Below are positions 24,610 to 36,640 of a stretch of DNA of 64,000 nt, one piece after another. Each line of letters begins with the position of its first letter. The first letter of the stretch is position 1. Made by a program: the position numbers and the translations under genes. The stretch comes from Mytilisepta virgata (Eukaryota; Mollusca; Bivalvia; Mytilida; Mytilidae). Under the pieces are notes generated by a model. That model saw only the letters and a program-made list of their open reading frames with translations, had not been told where the DNA came from and did no database searches. The stretch spans positions 37,216,150-37,280,149 of the forward strand of contig CM051514.1 of assembly GCA_028015205.1 (NCBI GenBank), given 5' to 3'.

Positions 24610-25335
24610 CCGTTGCTATGGTAACGCATCAAACTTCACTTAAAACTTGAATTTTAACTCTTTTTTTGCGAACATCAAAATATACTGAGGGTTCTTTATT
24701 GTCAAGAATTAGAAATAGGGTCTGTTTATGGTAAAATATTTTTAATCATAACCTGAACTTCATAAAACAATTGAACAGTTTTGGAAATTATGTGAGAAAG
24801 TTAGGTTATTTATGTTGCTAGGCAACCATGAGAATTTGCCAATAATGCTGATTCCATATAATTTTCAAAAATTTTTATATAATAACATGAAAATCCACCC
24901 TTAAATTAATTATGTATTTACCTTAACTAATTCCTATATATTTTTGGAGAAAATGTCATATTTTTCCTTAGCAACCAATGACATTCCCTAGCAACCAACT
25001 ATGAAACCCTCTACTGATGTATATTCAATGTAAAATGATTTCTGAAAGTCCAATTTTATTTAAAAAACTAAAATCTTGAGTAATGTTAAATATTCACAGG
25101 TTAAGATCATTTCTACCTACGAAAAATAGTGCGTAACTTTTACATATTAAAATGTTACTAAGCAACCATGTTCATTGGTTCGCAGTTGAAATTTTGTCAA
25201 TTTCTAATTTTGGAAGTTTTGACATCACGTTCCACCATCAACCCATTTATGATTTAAACCAGAATAAGTAGTACATAGAAATTCAAATATCTTTCCTTAG
25301 TAACCAAATTAACTCCCTAGCAACCAAGAATGAAA
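24610..25335. repeat. Degenerate repeat with X-box-like motifs
   Basis: Contains the palindromic GTTGCTATGGTAAC (about 24613), GTTGCTAGGCAAC (about 24818) and at least five CC(T)TAGCAACCA-type half-sites (about 24966, 24990, 25155, 25299 and 25318). The pairs at 24966/24990 and 25299/25318 are about 330 bp apart in similar context, so part of this is a diverged tandem repeat. Confidence 0.6.
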
Positions 25336-25499
25336 TACAGTTTTCAATTATAAGAAGAAAGCAGCAATGATTCCTTATTTAAACATACATGTATAAGTCA
25401 AAGGTTTTTACCGGCTCAAAAAGAAGAACAAATCAACTGACAATCAAAGTATATACATCAGAGGGGATGTTACACATTTGCAGTTCTCTAACATAGATA

Positions 25500-25925
25500 A
25501 TCATCACATTCGTTCCCTTTTTATCGAGCCTGCGACCTTTGTTGCGGAACCGAGACATAGCGATCCCACATTCCGTCGGCGGTGTCAATATTTACATTCA
25601 CTCTGTGGTGAAAGTTTTTTAAAACATTAATAACTTTTTTAAACTATCCTGGATTTTTACCAAACTCGGACAGAAGCTTGTTCGTCATCAAAAGATAGTA
25701 TCCAGAGGAAAATTTTGGAATAATTTTTTTTCCCCATTTTTCCGTATTTTACTTATAAATGGACTTAATTTTTTCCCAGTTAATATTACATACAGTCTGC
25801 AGTTAAAGTATTTAAAACATTAATAACTTTCTTAAACCATCCTGGATTTCTACCAAACTTGGGCAGAACCTTCTTCATGACCAATAAATAACATGTGGAG
25901 TTAAATTATGTACATTCCACTATTA
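25500..25925. repeat. Dispersed repeat with a ~180-bp internal duplication
   Basis: The block 'aaaacattaataactt.tttaaac.atcctggatt' followed by 'accaaact.gg.cagaa' occurs at 25620-25685 and again at 25809-25873. It is preceded by the GC-rich phrase 'ttgttgcggaaccgagacat'. Non-coding. Confidence 0.6.
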
Positions 25926-27046
25926 AACTGAAAATATAGACAACAGCGAAATCAGGCGAGACACTGGGTTCCATGGAACCCGTACGAATTGTTTGCGAAT
26001 ATTTCTTTCTTGGCAATCATATATGTAGCTTTCTAGCAAAGTTTGTGTTGAGATTTTGACTATAATCTTTATAGTCTATTTGATTTGATGTACAAAATCA
26101 GCATGTGTATATTTCATTTGCATAAAAATTTAGATAGACCAAAATGATTAAATACTATTTTTATTATTTTCAATAACTTTATACAAACCAATATTTGGTA
26201 TGTCATAGAAAAGTTGACAACTAGAGAGACATATTGTTGTGTCCAGTTTTTTTAATGAGCATTTGAGTGCAGGTTTGAAAGTTTTTTGCCTTCTTGTTGC
26301 ATATAAATTGTTTGTAGAACAATGAATCATGTCTCTCTTAGAATTTTTTCTTTGCTCCAAAATGTATGGTTACAAAGACACTAATAAGCAAAGGAAGTTG
26401 TAGACTTCACATTTTGAAACAAAATAGACTAAATAAACTGCACTATAATGTTTTAAATTAAAACAAATATACATAATTTGAGGACTTTATTTTAAAATGT
26501 ATTTTGAAAACAGTTCAGTGCTTTCAAACCTTCCATATGTGGTTGTATATTATGATGCACACATTGAAAATCCATAGAATCAATTGTTATTCAAACACAG
26601 CACTGTCACTGTTACAGCAATGACCAAGACTGGTTCTTAATAAGACTTTACTGAAGCAGTATGAACATGCACATACATGTATACTGTTTAATGTGAATTT
26701 TCGAAAGACATAATCTTTTGCCTGTATTACAAATGTACATTAATCTGACTATGTAAACATTGCAATGTAGAATTTTCACTCGGCCGCTATTGCAGCCTAA
26801 ATTTTTATTTTCATTTAAACCCCAAAATATCCTGATTGACATAGATCCTGCATTTTTTTCACAACTAAAGCGATCCTGTCTTTTTAATTTGCCAAAATCC
26901 TGGTCCTGCCTTTTTATTTCAAATATGATCCTACCCCCCCCCCCTAAAAATCAAATGGTTGTTCCCTTACAACATATCTGGTCTTTAACTATTAAACTTT
27001 ATGTTGCAGTTTGAAAATTACTTGGATTTTTCGTCAATAAATATAT
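25926..27046. other. Intergenic, no gene seen
   Basis: AT-rich, with a C9 run at about 26936. Open frames at 26148-26360, 26648-26842 and 26760-27014 have no recognisable content. Confidence 0.45.
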
Positions 27047-27222
27047 TGGGTCGGTAGCTGAGTGGTCTAGGTTGGTTGTCTATTTATGATCACTAAGCCT
27101 GTTAGAAATGAATGTGTGAGTTTAATCCAGCTTGTAGTGTGGTGTGTTCGACTCCTATCTAAATTGACAGGGATTGCCAGTTTTCCTGACATAGGTCATT
27201 GGTTCTCTCCAACTTCCACAAA
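27047..27222 (+). mobile_element. tRNA-derived SINE, copy d (old, truncated)
   Basis: Diverged copy: 'gtagctgagtggtctaggt' replaces the usual head, and the body keeps 'gtgttcgactcc.atctaaatt' and 'attgccagttttcc'. The 3' third is missing. Confidence 0.75.
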
Positions 27223-28309
27223 TACATTATTAAAACTATAAAAACATACATGTATCCTTTACTATATTTCAAGTAAGAGTGCATGTACCATTTTGCAGGT
27301 ATTTAAATGGGCATACACGAATACATTACTTCTTGCAAATGTTATTTGGCTACACCACTATTTAACAAATTCTTATTATTTATGTCCCATACAACTGTTA
27401 CCAAATTAAGTTTCTAAATATACCACAGAATGGTTCCTTGTATGTGCTCAGTATATGCAAAATTAAGTCTGGGGGGAGGTGAGGGTCTGTCAAAACAAAA
27501 ACAAAACAAAAAACATAATATTTACATTAAAAAATAATTAATTAACAAGTTACAAGGTTACAAGTTTTCTACTACATTGTAACTATGCCTATTTATTTAT
27601 GTATTTTATATTTATGGAAGGGAAAGGAATTTAAAAGGTAAAAATTCTCTAAATTTTATTATTTGTATAGAATTTTTTTAGAAGTTTTAGAATACAACTA
27701 AAAAATTCTGTATTAAAAATTACTTTGATAAATATTTTGAAAAATAATATATGCAATTATATACAGGATCATAGATACTGCAAAAAAAACATTAAAAAGA
27801 TTTCTAGGATCCATTTGCACCTTCCTAATAAATAAATAAAATATGGTTGCTCCTATAAAGTGTAAGTTGACTGATGTGTACATGCATACATGTAAAACAT
27901 GTACATAATATCTTTTATTTGAAACAAAAAAATATCATAATGCAGAGCTCTTAAATTTAGAAATTGTTTTTTTTATTTAATTAGTCAAGTGTAAAATCGA
28001 GATATGGTGAGCATCACAATAACCAAAACTTGCATTCCTAGAAATACAGTATGCTGTATTATAAAAATAACTTGTTTATGAATTGTATAAAGTATTTTTT
28101 TCTATTACCAATTTCTCATGGTAAACAATAATAACTTTGTTTATAGTAAAAAAAATATGGAGATATGATATGTATTTTGTTACTTTTAAAAGTTTAGTTT
28201 GGTACCTGGGTTTAAAATTTGAATCAGCATTATACCTTCTTAACGTAACGTTTTCAAATGAAAGGACACTTTAGGGAGAAATTATGGAATTTTAAAGGGG
28301 GAGGGGACA
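27223..28309. other. Intergenic, no gene seen
   Basis: Highly AT-rich sequence. No gene or repeat recognised. Confidence 0.5.
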
Positions 28310-29195
28310 AGGAAGTGAATTTTTTTTGTAATAGTCTTTAACATATAGGTTAATTTTATCTTTTAATTTATTTATTTCTATCAGCATTTTACAATTTGAA
28401 ATTTGATTTAAATCATTTTCAGTTTCCTTTACTACATTAACTGCATACGTGTACCACGAATAAGTTCCCTCGTTATCTATTTTTTTTTTGTAAGTAGGAA
28501 AGCTTGTTTAAGGATAGGGTTAATTTCATCATATTTAGTCTTGCTAAATATATTATAATTTGAGTTGTTATAAAATAACAGGAAGAATGTTTAACTCTTC
28601 TCTGACAACAAAATTTGTTGACATCTTTTTGGACCCAGAGTATTTTTTATGAAATTAAGCAGTATTTTTTCAATTGGAATTTTTTGTGTCAGCAAAAGTA
28701 AACATATCAATATTAGAGTTGCCTTTGCTCTCATATTTGCTCGATAATCTTTTAAGTAATAGTTCAATAAACATATTTCAGAATTATAAGTTAATATAGG
28801 ACGTACTAATGTTTGAAATAAATTGCACAAGCCACTTTAAGAGGAAGTTGACTGAAATTTGATGTGTAACTTTTATTGCAAACAATGCCTTGCGAGCTTT
28901 ATTTGCCAGATCCAAACTACAATTAACTAAACTTCCATTACTTGAAATGATACAGCCTAAATACTTATATTCATTTACATTTTCTAGTAGTTGGCCCTTA
29001 TACCTTATGAAATTATTAGTTTTATTGTTGGCATGATTTTGTATTATCATAGTTATGGTCCTTTTAGTGTTCACTGTTAACTATCATATGTTGCAGTAAT
29101 TAGACAATGAATCGAAACTGTTCTGTAATCCAGACGCTGATAATGACAGTATTATAAGATCATCTGCAAATAATAAATAGGTATATGTTATACCC
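28310..29195 (-). pseudogene. LINE reverse transcriptase remnant
   Basis: Minus strand from about 29190 reads YLLFADDLIILS (the RT catalytic box, FADD form, codons at 29159-29170). It continues through a SGLQNSFDSLSNYC block, ENVNEYKYLGCIISSNG, KARKALFAIK and, after a frameshift near 28800, LVRPILTYNSEI. A C-terminal block TYSWYTYAVNVVKETENDL lies near 28440. Two adjacent stops near 29080 and several frame changes show it is dead. The order of blocks fits a non-LTR retrotransposon of the CR1/jockey/RTE-like range; the clade is not resolved. The part upstream of FADD is missing. Confidence 0.8.
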
Positions 29196-29321
29196 TTGTT
29201 GGGCTAACGCCCTATAGATACATCCTCCAAAGTCAGGGTTTTGTATCAACTTTCGTTCCTGCAAACCCCTGACAACATTTACTCATATTTTACAGGTCGG
29301 AGGTGAATGATTTTCATTTTT

Positions 29322-29425
29322 TTCAAAGAGTCAACACCTTTTCATTTTTATTTTTTACATACTCGAGATCACGACCATATTGGTCGAAACGTTGAGTATT
29401 TTTAACTTTTTAGTTTGTTGTCTTC
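29322..29425 (+). repeat. Partial copy of the fold-back repeat at 42686
   Basis: Reverse-complement match to the loop and left arm of the palindromic element at 42686-43038, sharing 'gagtcaacacctttt', 'gaccatattggtcgaaacg' and 'gtatttttaactttttag'. Confidence 0.7.
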
Positions 29426-29505
29426 GTTGTTCCCCGGAGAGTGTCAGTTGTTTCGATTTTACCCTCCTTCGAATATCCCTGTCGTATTTGTTGACTTTAC
29501 TTTAT
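29405..29505 (+). repeat. Retroelement 3'-tail repeat, copy T5 (partial)
   Basis: Shares 'ttgtcttcgtt.ccccggag.gtgtcagttg' and 'ccttcgaatatccct' with T3 and T4. Only the distal end is present, fused to the fold-back fragment on its left. Confidence 0.65.
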
Positions 29506-32500
29506 ATAACCAATCAATGACCACAGTGACATTTGTAACATTTATTGGAAAACGAGAAACCAGCATAAACAGAAATACTAAAATTAAGCGTGACAACTCG
29601 ATCGTTTCGGCTGTAAAGTATATACTAACGCTCATTGTATATTCGTACGACATGACATCTATGCTATAGTCAAAAATGTACTATATGACAAATCGTGGAG
29701 AATGAAGAGGCAATTCAATAGTCGTAAATCTAGAAACAAAGACATAACTGATATCGGTAAAAACGGGAACAAAAAACACAACATAAACAAACAAATATAA
29801 TAAGACAAATGTACACAAAATGAAACAAAAGGATATATAAGATCATTAAAGAAACATCACTTCAGATAGTGTAATTTGTAATCAATAAATTTCGGGAAAT
29901 GTTGTGATGTGAATTTAACGATGAATTGATGCCTGTTCCAAAATCTTAAATGGCTTTTAAAAATGTAGTGCAGAGTTGATAAAGTTTGCCAACATTTTCA
30001 CAATAAACATTTAAATATATATTTATAAGCAATTGGCAACAGAAAATCATTTTAACATATATTGCTGAATTTGGACATGAAAATACACAAAATTAAACTT
30101 TAGTAGTAAATAATTGATTTTTGTGCTTTGTATAGAATATTACCATAAAAGATGGCATGTGAAATACCTGAATATATAAGATGTCTGAGCGTTGATTTTT
30201 ATTTACGAAAGGCGTCCATTTACCGATGATAAAATGTAGTAAAAGTTTTGACAAGTTTGTGATATCGGAAACCCTGATTAACCTGATTTAATTATGAAAA
30301 AAATATTCCATGAACTGTGGTTTATAGACAATAATATAGTTTTATCACATCTTGGTTTACCCTTTAATTGTCAATGGTAAATATATTACAGGTCGAAACA
30401 ATATTGATCGAAAAGATAATAATTTAAAAACGAAATGGGTAAAATACAATGTACCGTCCGTTTGTTTGGACAGATGGAGGACAAGAAAGTGACCCTGGAC
30501 TCTTATAGGGCATCAATTAGCAAGGCTTTTTTCACCCGAATGTGTGCATTCTATTTCAATTATTCACTGCTATTTGTTTCTAGGAATTGTTTTTCCCTAC
30601 ATGTTTTGAGCCTGACTTATTTTCAGAAATTTGGAAATCAATTCATTATCAAATTACTCCATTATCGAAAACATCTGTGATTCTGTTGCATGAATTGAAT
30701 CACGCAATATTATCATTAGGAATCTTCACACAGAGCTACTAACTGTGTGAAAGTCCACTGTTAAGGTAAGAGGCAAAAAAATAAAACTCCAATATGTTTA
30801 ACACTTTTAACATTGTATTAGTTATATAAAACCAAAAATACATGTATCAATATGTCTGTCTATACTAAAAATCGTAGCATGAAAAAAGTAATATTGTAAA
30901 ATACAAGAACTAAAGATTTTTTCTTTTTTAAGTAAGCGTTACATTTTTCAGTATTGAGTGACCGTTTCTCATTAGCGAGAACATTTTTACACCATTAAAA
31001 ATTTGAAAATAACAATCCAAAGATATTAATATTAGATATGGTAAATTTAAACTGTGTTATATGGATCTGTTTAAGATATACGTACATTAAAAAGTTTCAA
31101 TCTGTAACCTTTCAATGGCCGTTATACCACTAAAATAGATCAAGGTGAACTAACGGCAAATTCAATCTCACAAAGGTAATTGTATACTTACATACTAGCA
31201 AAAAATAGGCAAACATACAGAACACAACCCTCACAATCATAATTATTTTGAATTTTTTTGAAAGTTCAGTGCCATAATTCGGCCAAAAATAAGTCAATCG
31301 CAACAAAACAATAATTTGACTTGTAACTCTACATGAACTTGCATATCGAATGAGTTTGACCACTCATTCAGACGTGAAATTTTTTATTCAAATATGGCGT
31401 GTTGCATTCGCTCTCCAAATAAAGATGCATTGAAATTGACGATTTATTAAGAATTACTACACAATTCTTTTGAATTTAACCAAATGAACTGTCAGAACGG
31501 AGAAATACTACAACCGTTTTGACTTTTGTGCTACAAAATGCAATAAAATCTAATTTGAAGTTAGTTTTATTTATTTCAAAATTTATTCAAGTACTTTTCA
31601 TCAGTTTTCGATTCCATTTTTACAAGATCCAAAATCGAAATGGCTGTCATTAATAACATTACAGCTTTGTTTAACTACTTTCCGTTTTGTCATATTAGAA
31701 TCCAAATGATTCATGGAAACCATACTTTTGCATTATATTTTATTATGGATAACAATATATGCTTAAATTATATTCCTCGCTGCTGCTCGGGATAAAATTT
31801 GTCTGAAATATTGTTATCTCTATTAAATCTCCAACTAAGGTATTGCTGCCATGAGTTTTTTTAATTTTAAGTCGTCTGGCCGATTTCTTGATCATGGATG
31901 CTTTTTCAGAGTTAAATATATCAAAATGTGCATATATATTCAGAAGTGGCAAAATGCCTCGCTTCAAACATCACAAAATAAAAGGACTATAGTTATCATA
32001 GCAACATTTCAAAGTTTTGTAAGCAATGGTAAAAAAATTAGGAATTTTACTAATTTCCACTAAAAATTAAGGTTTTATGTGGCGTTTCAAAGACGGCGTG
32101 CCTTATCTTTTCCAGATTTTACAACAACAAAAATTATATTTGTTAAGAAAAACAAAGGAACATTTCTAGCTCATTTTCGCACAATTCAATTTGTTTTAAA
32201 ACTTTTCCAAATAAAAACAATACAATTGAAACTGGAGGTGCATTTCCCAGAACTATAAATAATCAGGAAAGATAAAACGTGAATAAATGCAAAAGTTTGG
32301 AAAACAAATGTAATTTTCAGTATATTGTCTTGTTCCTAGAACCACCGGTCTACCATAGTAGGGTAACAGGCACATATTGCTAATTAAATCAATTGATATC
32401 TTATACATGTACACATTTTTTCTAGACTATATCCTTTAACTAAACCAACACAATTCACTCCCTTTAAACGAGAAGAAAACAGAGGCTATAATAAGATTTA

Positions 32501-32700
32501 TATCTTGCATATACCGCAGAAATTTATATTCTCTATACCCTTAAAGATATTTTTATACAGTCAATTAGACATCTGATTTTTTTAATATGGTCTTTGTGAA
32601 TCTGCATTGCATCATTTAGCTAGCTTTTTATTTGTACTGACCTAATCTGCGAAATAAACGTATATCCTTCTAACGATATTTATAGAAACGTCTAAAACAA
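29506..32700. other. Intergenic, no gene seen
   Basis: About 3.2 kb of AT-rich DNA upstream of C1qDC gene 1. A 44-bp piece of repeat R lies at 31004-31047 ('aacaatccaaagatattaat'). Open frames at 30435-30680, 31130-31363, 31743-31967 and 31851-32063 look like chance. Confidence 0.45.
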
Positions 32701-32838
32701 TGCAGTTAGAGCAGATTATTTTCAATAGTCTGCATGAATACTGAAAAAAAGGAACTGAGAAGACAGATTGTGGAATCAACACAGCAGACAAGATAAAGGA
32801 TTTACTAATAGGAAATAATATGCCACATTTTTTACAGG

Positions 32839-33004
32839 ATGAAGTTTATTTATCTGATCGGTATAGTTCCTCTGTGTATGTACGTGTATGGAGATCAATG
32901 TTTTAGCAAGTCGGAGGAATCTATTCTTTCCAGTATGGAGCTCCTAATACAAAATTTGGCTGAGAAAACGAAACGTTTAGAAAACCAACTAAAAGAAAAA
33001 ACAG
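32839..33004 (+). CDS. C1q-domain protein gene 1, exon 1 (signal peptide and coiled coil)
   Basis: First coding exon of a secreted C1q-domain-containing protein. The ATG at 32839 starts a signal peptide (MKFIYLIGIVPLCMYVYG). Then come a single Cys and a short amphipathic helix (SILSSMELLIQNLAEKTKR continuing to LENQLKEKT) likely to form the trimerising coiled coil. The exon ends ACA G|GTAAGT at 33004, leaving one base of a split codon (phase 1). It is too short to appear as a long open frame. A TTTTTTACAG lies directly before the ATG and might be a 3' splice site for a non-coding leader; alternatively the 5' UTR is continuous, with an AT-rich TATA-like element near 32680. In bivalves such proteins are lectin-like recognition proteins of the immune response; the ligand here is unknown. 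Confidence 0.8.
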
Positions 33005-33256
33005 GTAAGTAATATAACAATGTTCAGGTACATCAGATGTTCTGATCATAACATACAATAAATTACATGAACCCTTCCTTGCCTCTTTCTTTCATTTTAC
33101 ACTCTTAGAACTAAATCCCATGGGAAATTACAATAAAAATTTCAAAATCAGATTTTCATCGATCGTTTTGTATCATTTTTATTTCTATTTTTTTTTTTTT
33201 TGGAAAAAATATTAATTTAGTACTCACATTTGAGTAAAAGTTTATTTCTATCTGGT

Positions 33257-33650
33257 ATGTAGTTGCTGATCGTTAAAAAAGCGTTCTATTAACGGCTACT
33301 AGTAAAATATTTATATTTGTGATACCGGTTCTTAGACGGTGTTGAACAATTTGCAATTAAACTTGAATAAACGACATTGAACAACCAGTATGAGCTATCA
33401 GACTTTCTCGCTTTTATTACAGAGGTTTAGAATTATTACAAGCTTGTGCGTACAAAATGTAAGCTGTAGTGTTTTATTTTCATCGAATTCAATTTTAACA
33501 GTAAAAGACATTTTGATTGGTCGTTAAATGGTTGGCCAAGTTAGATTATATTGCATAATCTACTTTGGGTACTGTGATGTCACCAACGTATTACTTCGCA
33601 GTTCGCGATTTAAATGTGCTTGATTTTGATAATGCATTCAGATGATTCAA
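33257..33650 (+). repeat. Intronic copy of the sequence that follows C1q gene 1
   Basis: About 390 bp in the intron match 38654-39030, downstream of the stop codon, in the same orientation. Shared phrases are 'gataccggttcttaga', 'ttgaacaaccagtatgag', 'atcagactttctcgctttta' and 'gacattttgattggtcgtta'. There is no C1q coding trace immediately before it. Confidence 0.8.
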
Positions 33651-34194
33651 CCCGCTATTCGGATCAGGTCTTAGATTTTAAAGTAAACTACTTTATTTCT
33701 ACACTAAAATAAAAAATACACATCTTTATATATATATTAATATGTATGAATAGCCGTCTTTCAAACGCTTTTTTTGTGGGGAGGTTTGACATGTTTTGTG
33801 TGTTTACAACTTTCTCAAGACAAGGCATATCAGTATTCAAAAGAGCACTTTTTCGCATTCAAGAATAAGTATTTCAAAGTATTATGTCAAGTTGGTAGAT
33901 AATGTTCCTTTTTATCAGAATGATTCGATTCGAAATTTTTTTCGGATTAGATGATTATGGTATAACGGCTTAGTTCGCGGGATGGACTAAATTTTCGATT
34001 ATTTTCCCCGATAGAAAGTTGACAAGACGTTATCAATTCAATTCAGTGCGACGCATATTATCCATTATTCAACACTGTAAATTATTTTACCCTTTTTCTA
34101 GATTTTACACACAAAAAATTACCAAAATATGATATGGTATATCATCTTTCGAATTCGTCGATTTACGACTCCTCGGTTTTCCATAAGTGCTTAA

Positions 34195-35003
34195 GGTAGG
34201 AGGTACATAATTGGGCTATATTTCAGATTTTTATAAAATTTGGCATTCAACTAGAGTACGCTGAACTGCATCTGAATATAAGAAAATAATGTAGGTCCCT
34301 TTAATACTTCCCAAAATATGGCATTTCAAGTTTTGGCAAAAAGATGGGTAAATCAGGGGATGCACGCATTTATCGCTCCGAAAAGTCAAATATTTAGACT
34401 TTAAATTATTTCTCAAAATTCAGTCCCTAGAATTTTTTTTAAAATGATATATTATTGCCATTGAAATTCTCTTTTTATTGATATAAAATTTATTGGGGGT
34501 CACCAGATTCGTTTTTTAGTAAATTAGATTGATTACTGTATGAAGAGTGAAAATAAGCATCAAAAAGCCAAAATAAGCGTAACTTCGTCACGACGTCGCG
34601 AGAAAAAATTTAGATTTCTAGTGTTTTAACAGAGAGGACCTATAGTTGAATGATTTCCACAACGAAAACGAAGCTGGTGACCTGATGTTTATTTAGTATC
34701 ATTGAAACCAAAAAGTTGAAAGTAATAAAAAAGGGTTCTATTAACGGCTTTTTATAGAAAATTCTAGGGGTTAGTTTTTGAGAAATGACGATTTAAAGTG
34801 AAATTAGTAATTTTTTTCAGCAGTATTTATATGAAATCTACAGTAAAAGTCCTTTATTTCAATGAATTTAAATCAACCTTATTGAAGAAATGTAAAAGCT
34901 AAATATAAAATGTTTTCGCTATTTAGATGCATTTTCCAATGTTATAGGTGCATGTAAAATATCATAAATATCCGTAATTTAGCGGATTGAGGTACCTCCT
35001 ACC
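34195..35003. mobile_element. Non-autonomous TTAA-target DNA transposon (809 bp)
   Basis: The ends are perfect 12-bp inverted repeats (GGTAGGAGGTAC at 34195-34206 and its complement at 34992-35003). Each end is flanked outside by TTAA (34191-34194 and 35004-35007), which fits a target-site duplication. TTAA targets are used by piggyBac and Kolobok superfamilies. The termini lack the CCC start typical of piggyBac, so Kolobok-like is the better guess. No transposase frame is present inside. It lies within the intron of C1qDC gene 1. Confidence 0.7.
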
Positions 35004-35215
35004 TTAAGCCCTAATGTTGAAAGCTGATACAACCCAAATGGTTAAAGAGCAGATTCTTATGCCAAAATAACAAAAAGGTTAAAGTAAAAATTATTCGTTA
35101 GATGTTATCTGATTTCCGGTTTTCAATATCTTTGTTCTGTTGACGTCATGGAACCAGAAACGGGACCCAGGTTTTTCTTCCCCTAAAAAAAAATATCCCT
35201 GGCTCTATCTAATTC

Positions 35216-35390
35216 AATTCAATTCAATTTAATCTTTTATTGTCATATAAACTATAAAAACAAAACAGTTTTTGACAAATAAACAAAACTAAAAAATAAA
35301 CTATTTACAGGTCAGTATTAAAAGTCTAGTCCCCTGTCCTCTGTTCTAATGACTGTTTTAAAAAGGAAACAGTTGTTTAACAAGACCATA
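35216..35390 (-). repeat. Retroelement 3' end with (ATTCA)n tail
   Basis: The plus strand begins with four or more 'attca' units, then 'cttttattgtcat', as expected for the 3' terminus of a minus-strand non-LTR element. Minus-strand coding at about 35365-35330 gives KQSLEQRTGD, matching the C-terminus at 24288. Confidence 0.5.
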
Positions 35391-36640
35391 ATAAGCCTCG
35401 ATTGAAATCACACTTCACCTCTTTTTACTCGAGAAATAAATACCTCGGAAAGGAGTGAAGATTCTTTATAATTTTTCATACAAAATTTGTCTGGCAATTG
35501 ACTTAATTCAAAGAACAATTCATCAAACCCTCTTAATAGACATACCCAAAAATACTGGCCAAATTATCTGAAAAAAACCTCTTACAACTAATTGAAAGGA
35601 ATACAAACAAGTTTTATTCTATTCTGTTTCACATAAATACACTACTTTTTTATATGAGTATTCTCGGTTAGAAAAAAATATGTCTTTCAAACAATAGGCG
35701 AGGAGAAATAAGGAATGGCCATCACATTTAATCAAAGTAAATATAACAAGAAGATACGAATCAATAAAACTTGGCATATCAATAGACTGCAATTTGTTCC
35801 AACAACATACCCCCTTATTTTATTTAATGTCTACACAAAAGATATGAAACTCGTGATTGTTTTGTATAAACTTTCCAAGTTACCTGAAACAGATAAATAA
35901 TTTTGAGGCCATGATTTTTACAGAAAGACCCAAACACAAGAACATACAAAATGCTTTCTAATCCAAACAATCTTTAGTCCTGTTTTATGAAATTTATCAA
36001 ATGTTTATATATCTAAAACACAAAAAAGAATATTAAATAAAATTTAAATTTTTTATTAATGAATGCCCGATGTAATAATCGAATAATAGTAATACTGGTT
36101 GCATATTTTAAATAAATTTTGCTAGAATGGCACACACCTAAACATCTAAGATTTATCAAAATCGAAAATAAATATGCTTACTATAACAGAAATTGAGTAC
36201 TTACAATTAAATGTGATGAATAGATTTGAGAATTTCAATAACCATTAATTTTATCTTTATATTTGTCATTAAATATCCAAACGTTTGTGAAAAGAAAAAA
36301 TAAAAACATTAAAACAACCAGAAACAAAGATACAATGTATAATAAAAGAATAAAAGAGGCAACATTTTATTTCAAATTCACGAACAATCCTTCTGCAATG
36401 TCCTGTATAAAGTTTGTAATCTTTTAATTTTTCTCACTTGGGCGTTCTTATTGTGTGGCCATTACATATATATTTGTTTGGAATTCCGCCTGCGACTGGA
36501 GAATTTATCGGACGAGTATACTAGAAAAGATATCGTTACTGAATATATCAGTAACTAGAGGCTCAACTGGCTTTTATAAAAATGTACGTTCTTTTGTATC
36601 CACAAGGCTTTTAAACAAACCCAAATTGTCAAAGTAATCT

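Noticed and set aside
32820..32838. Definite leader intron before C1q gene 1
   Set aside because: TTTTTTACAG just before the ATG could be an acceptor, but no convincing donor was found in the preceding 150 bp, so it is left as a possibility.
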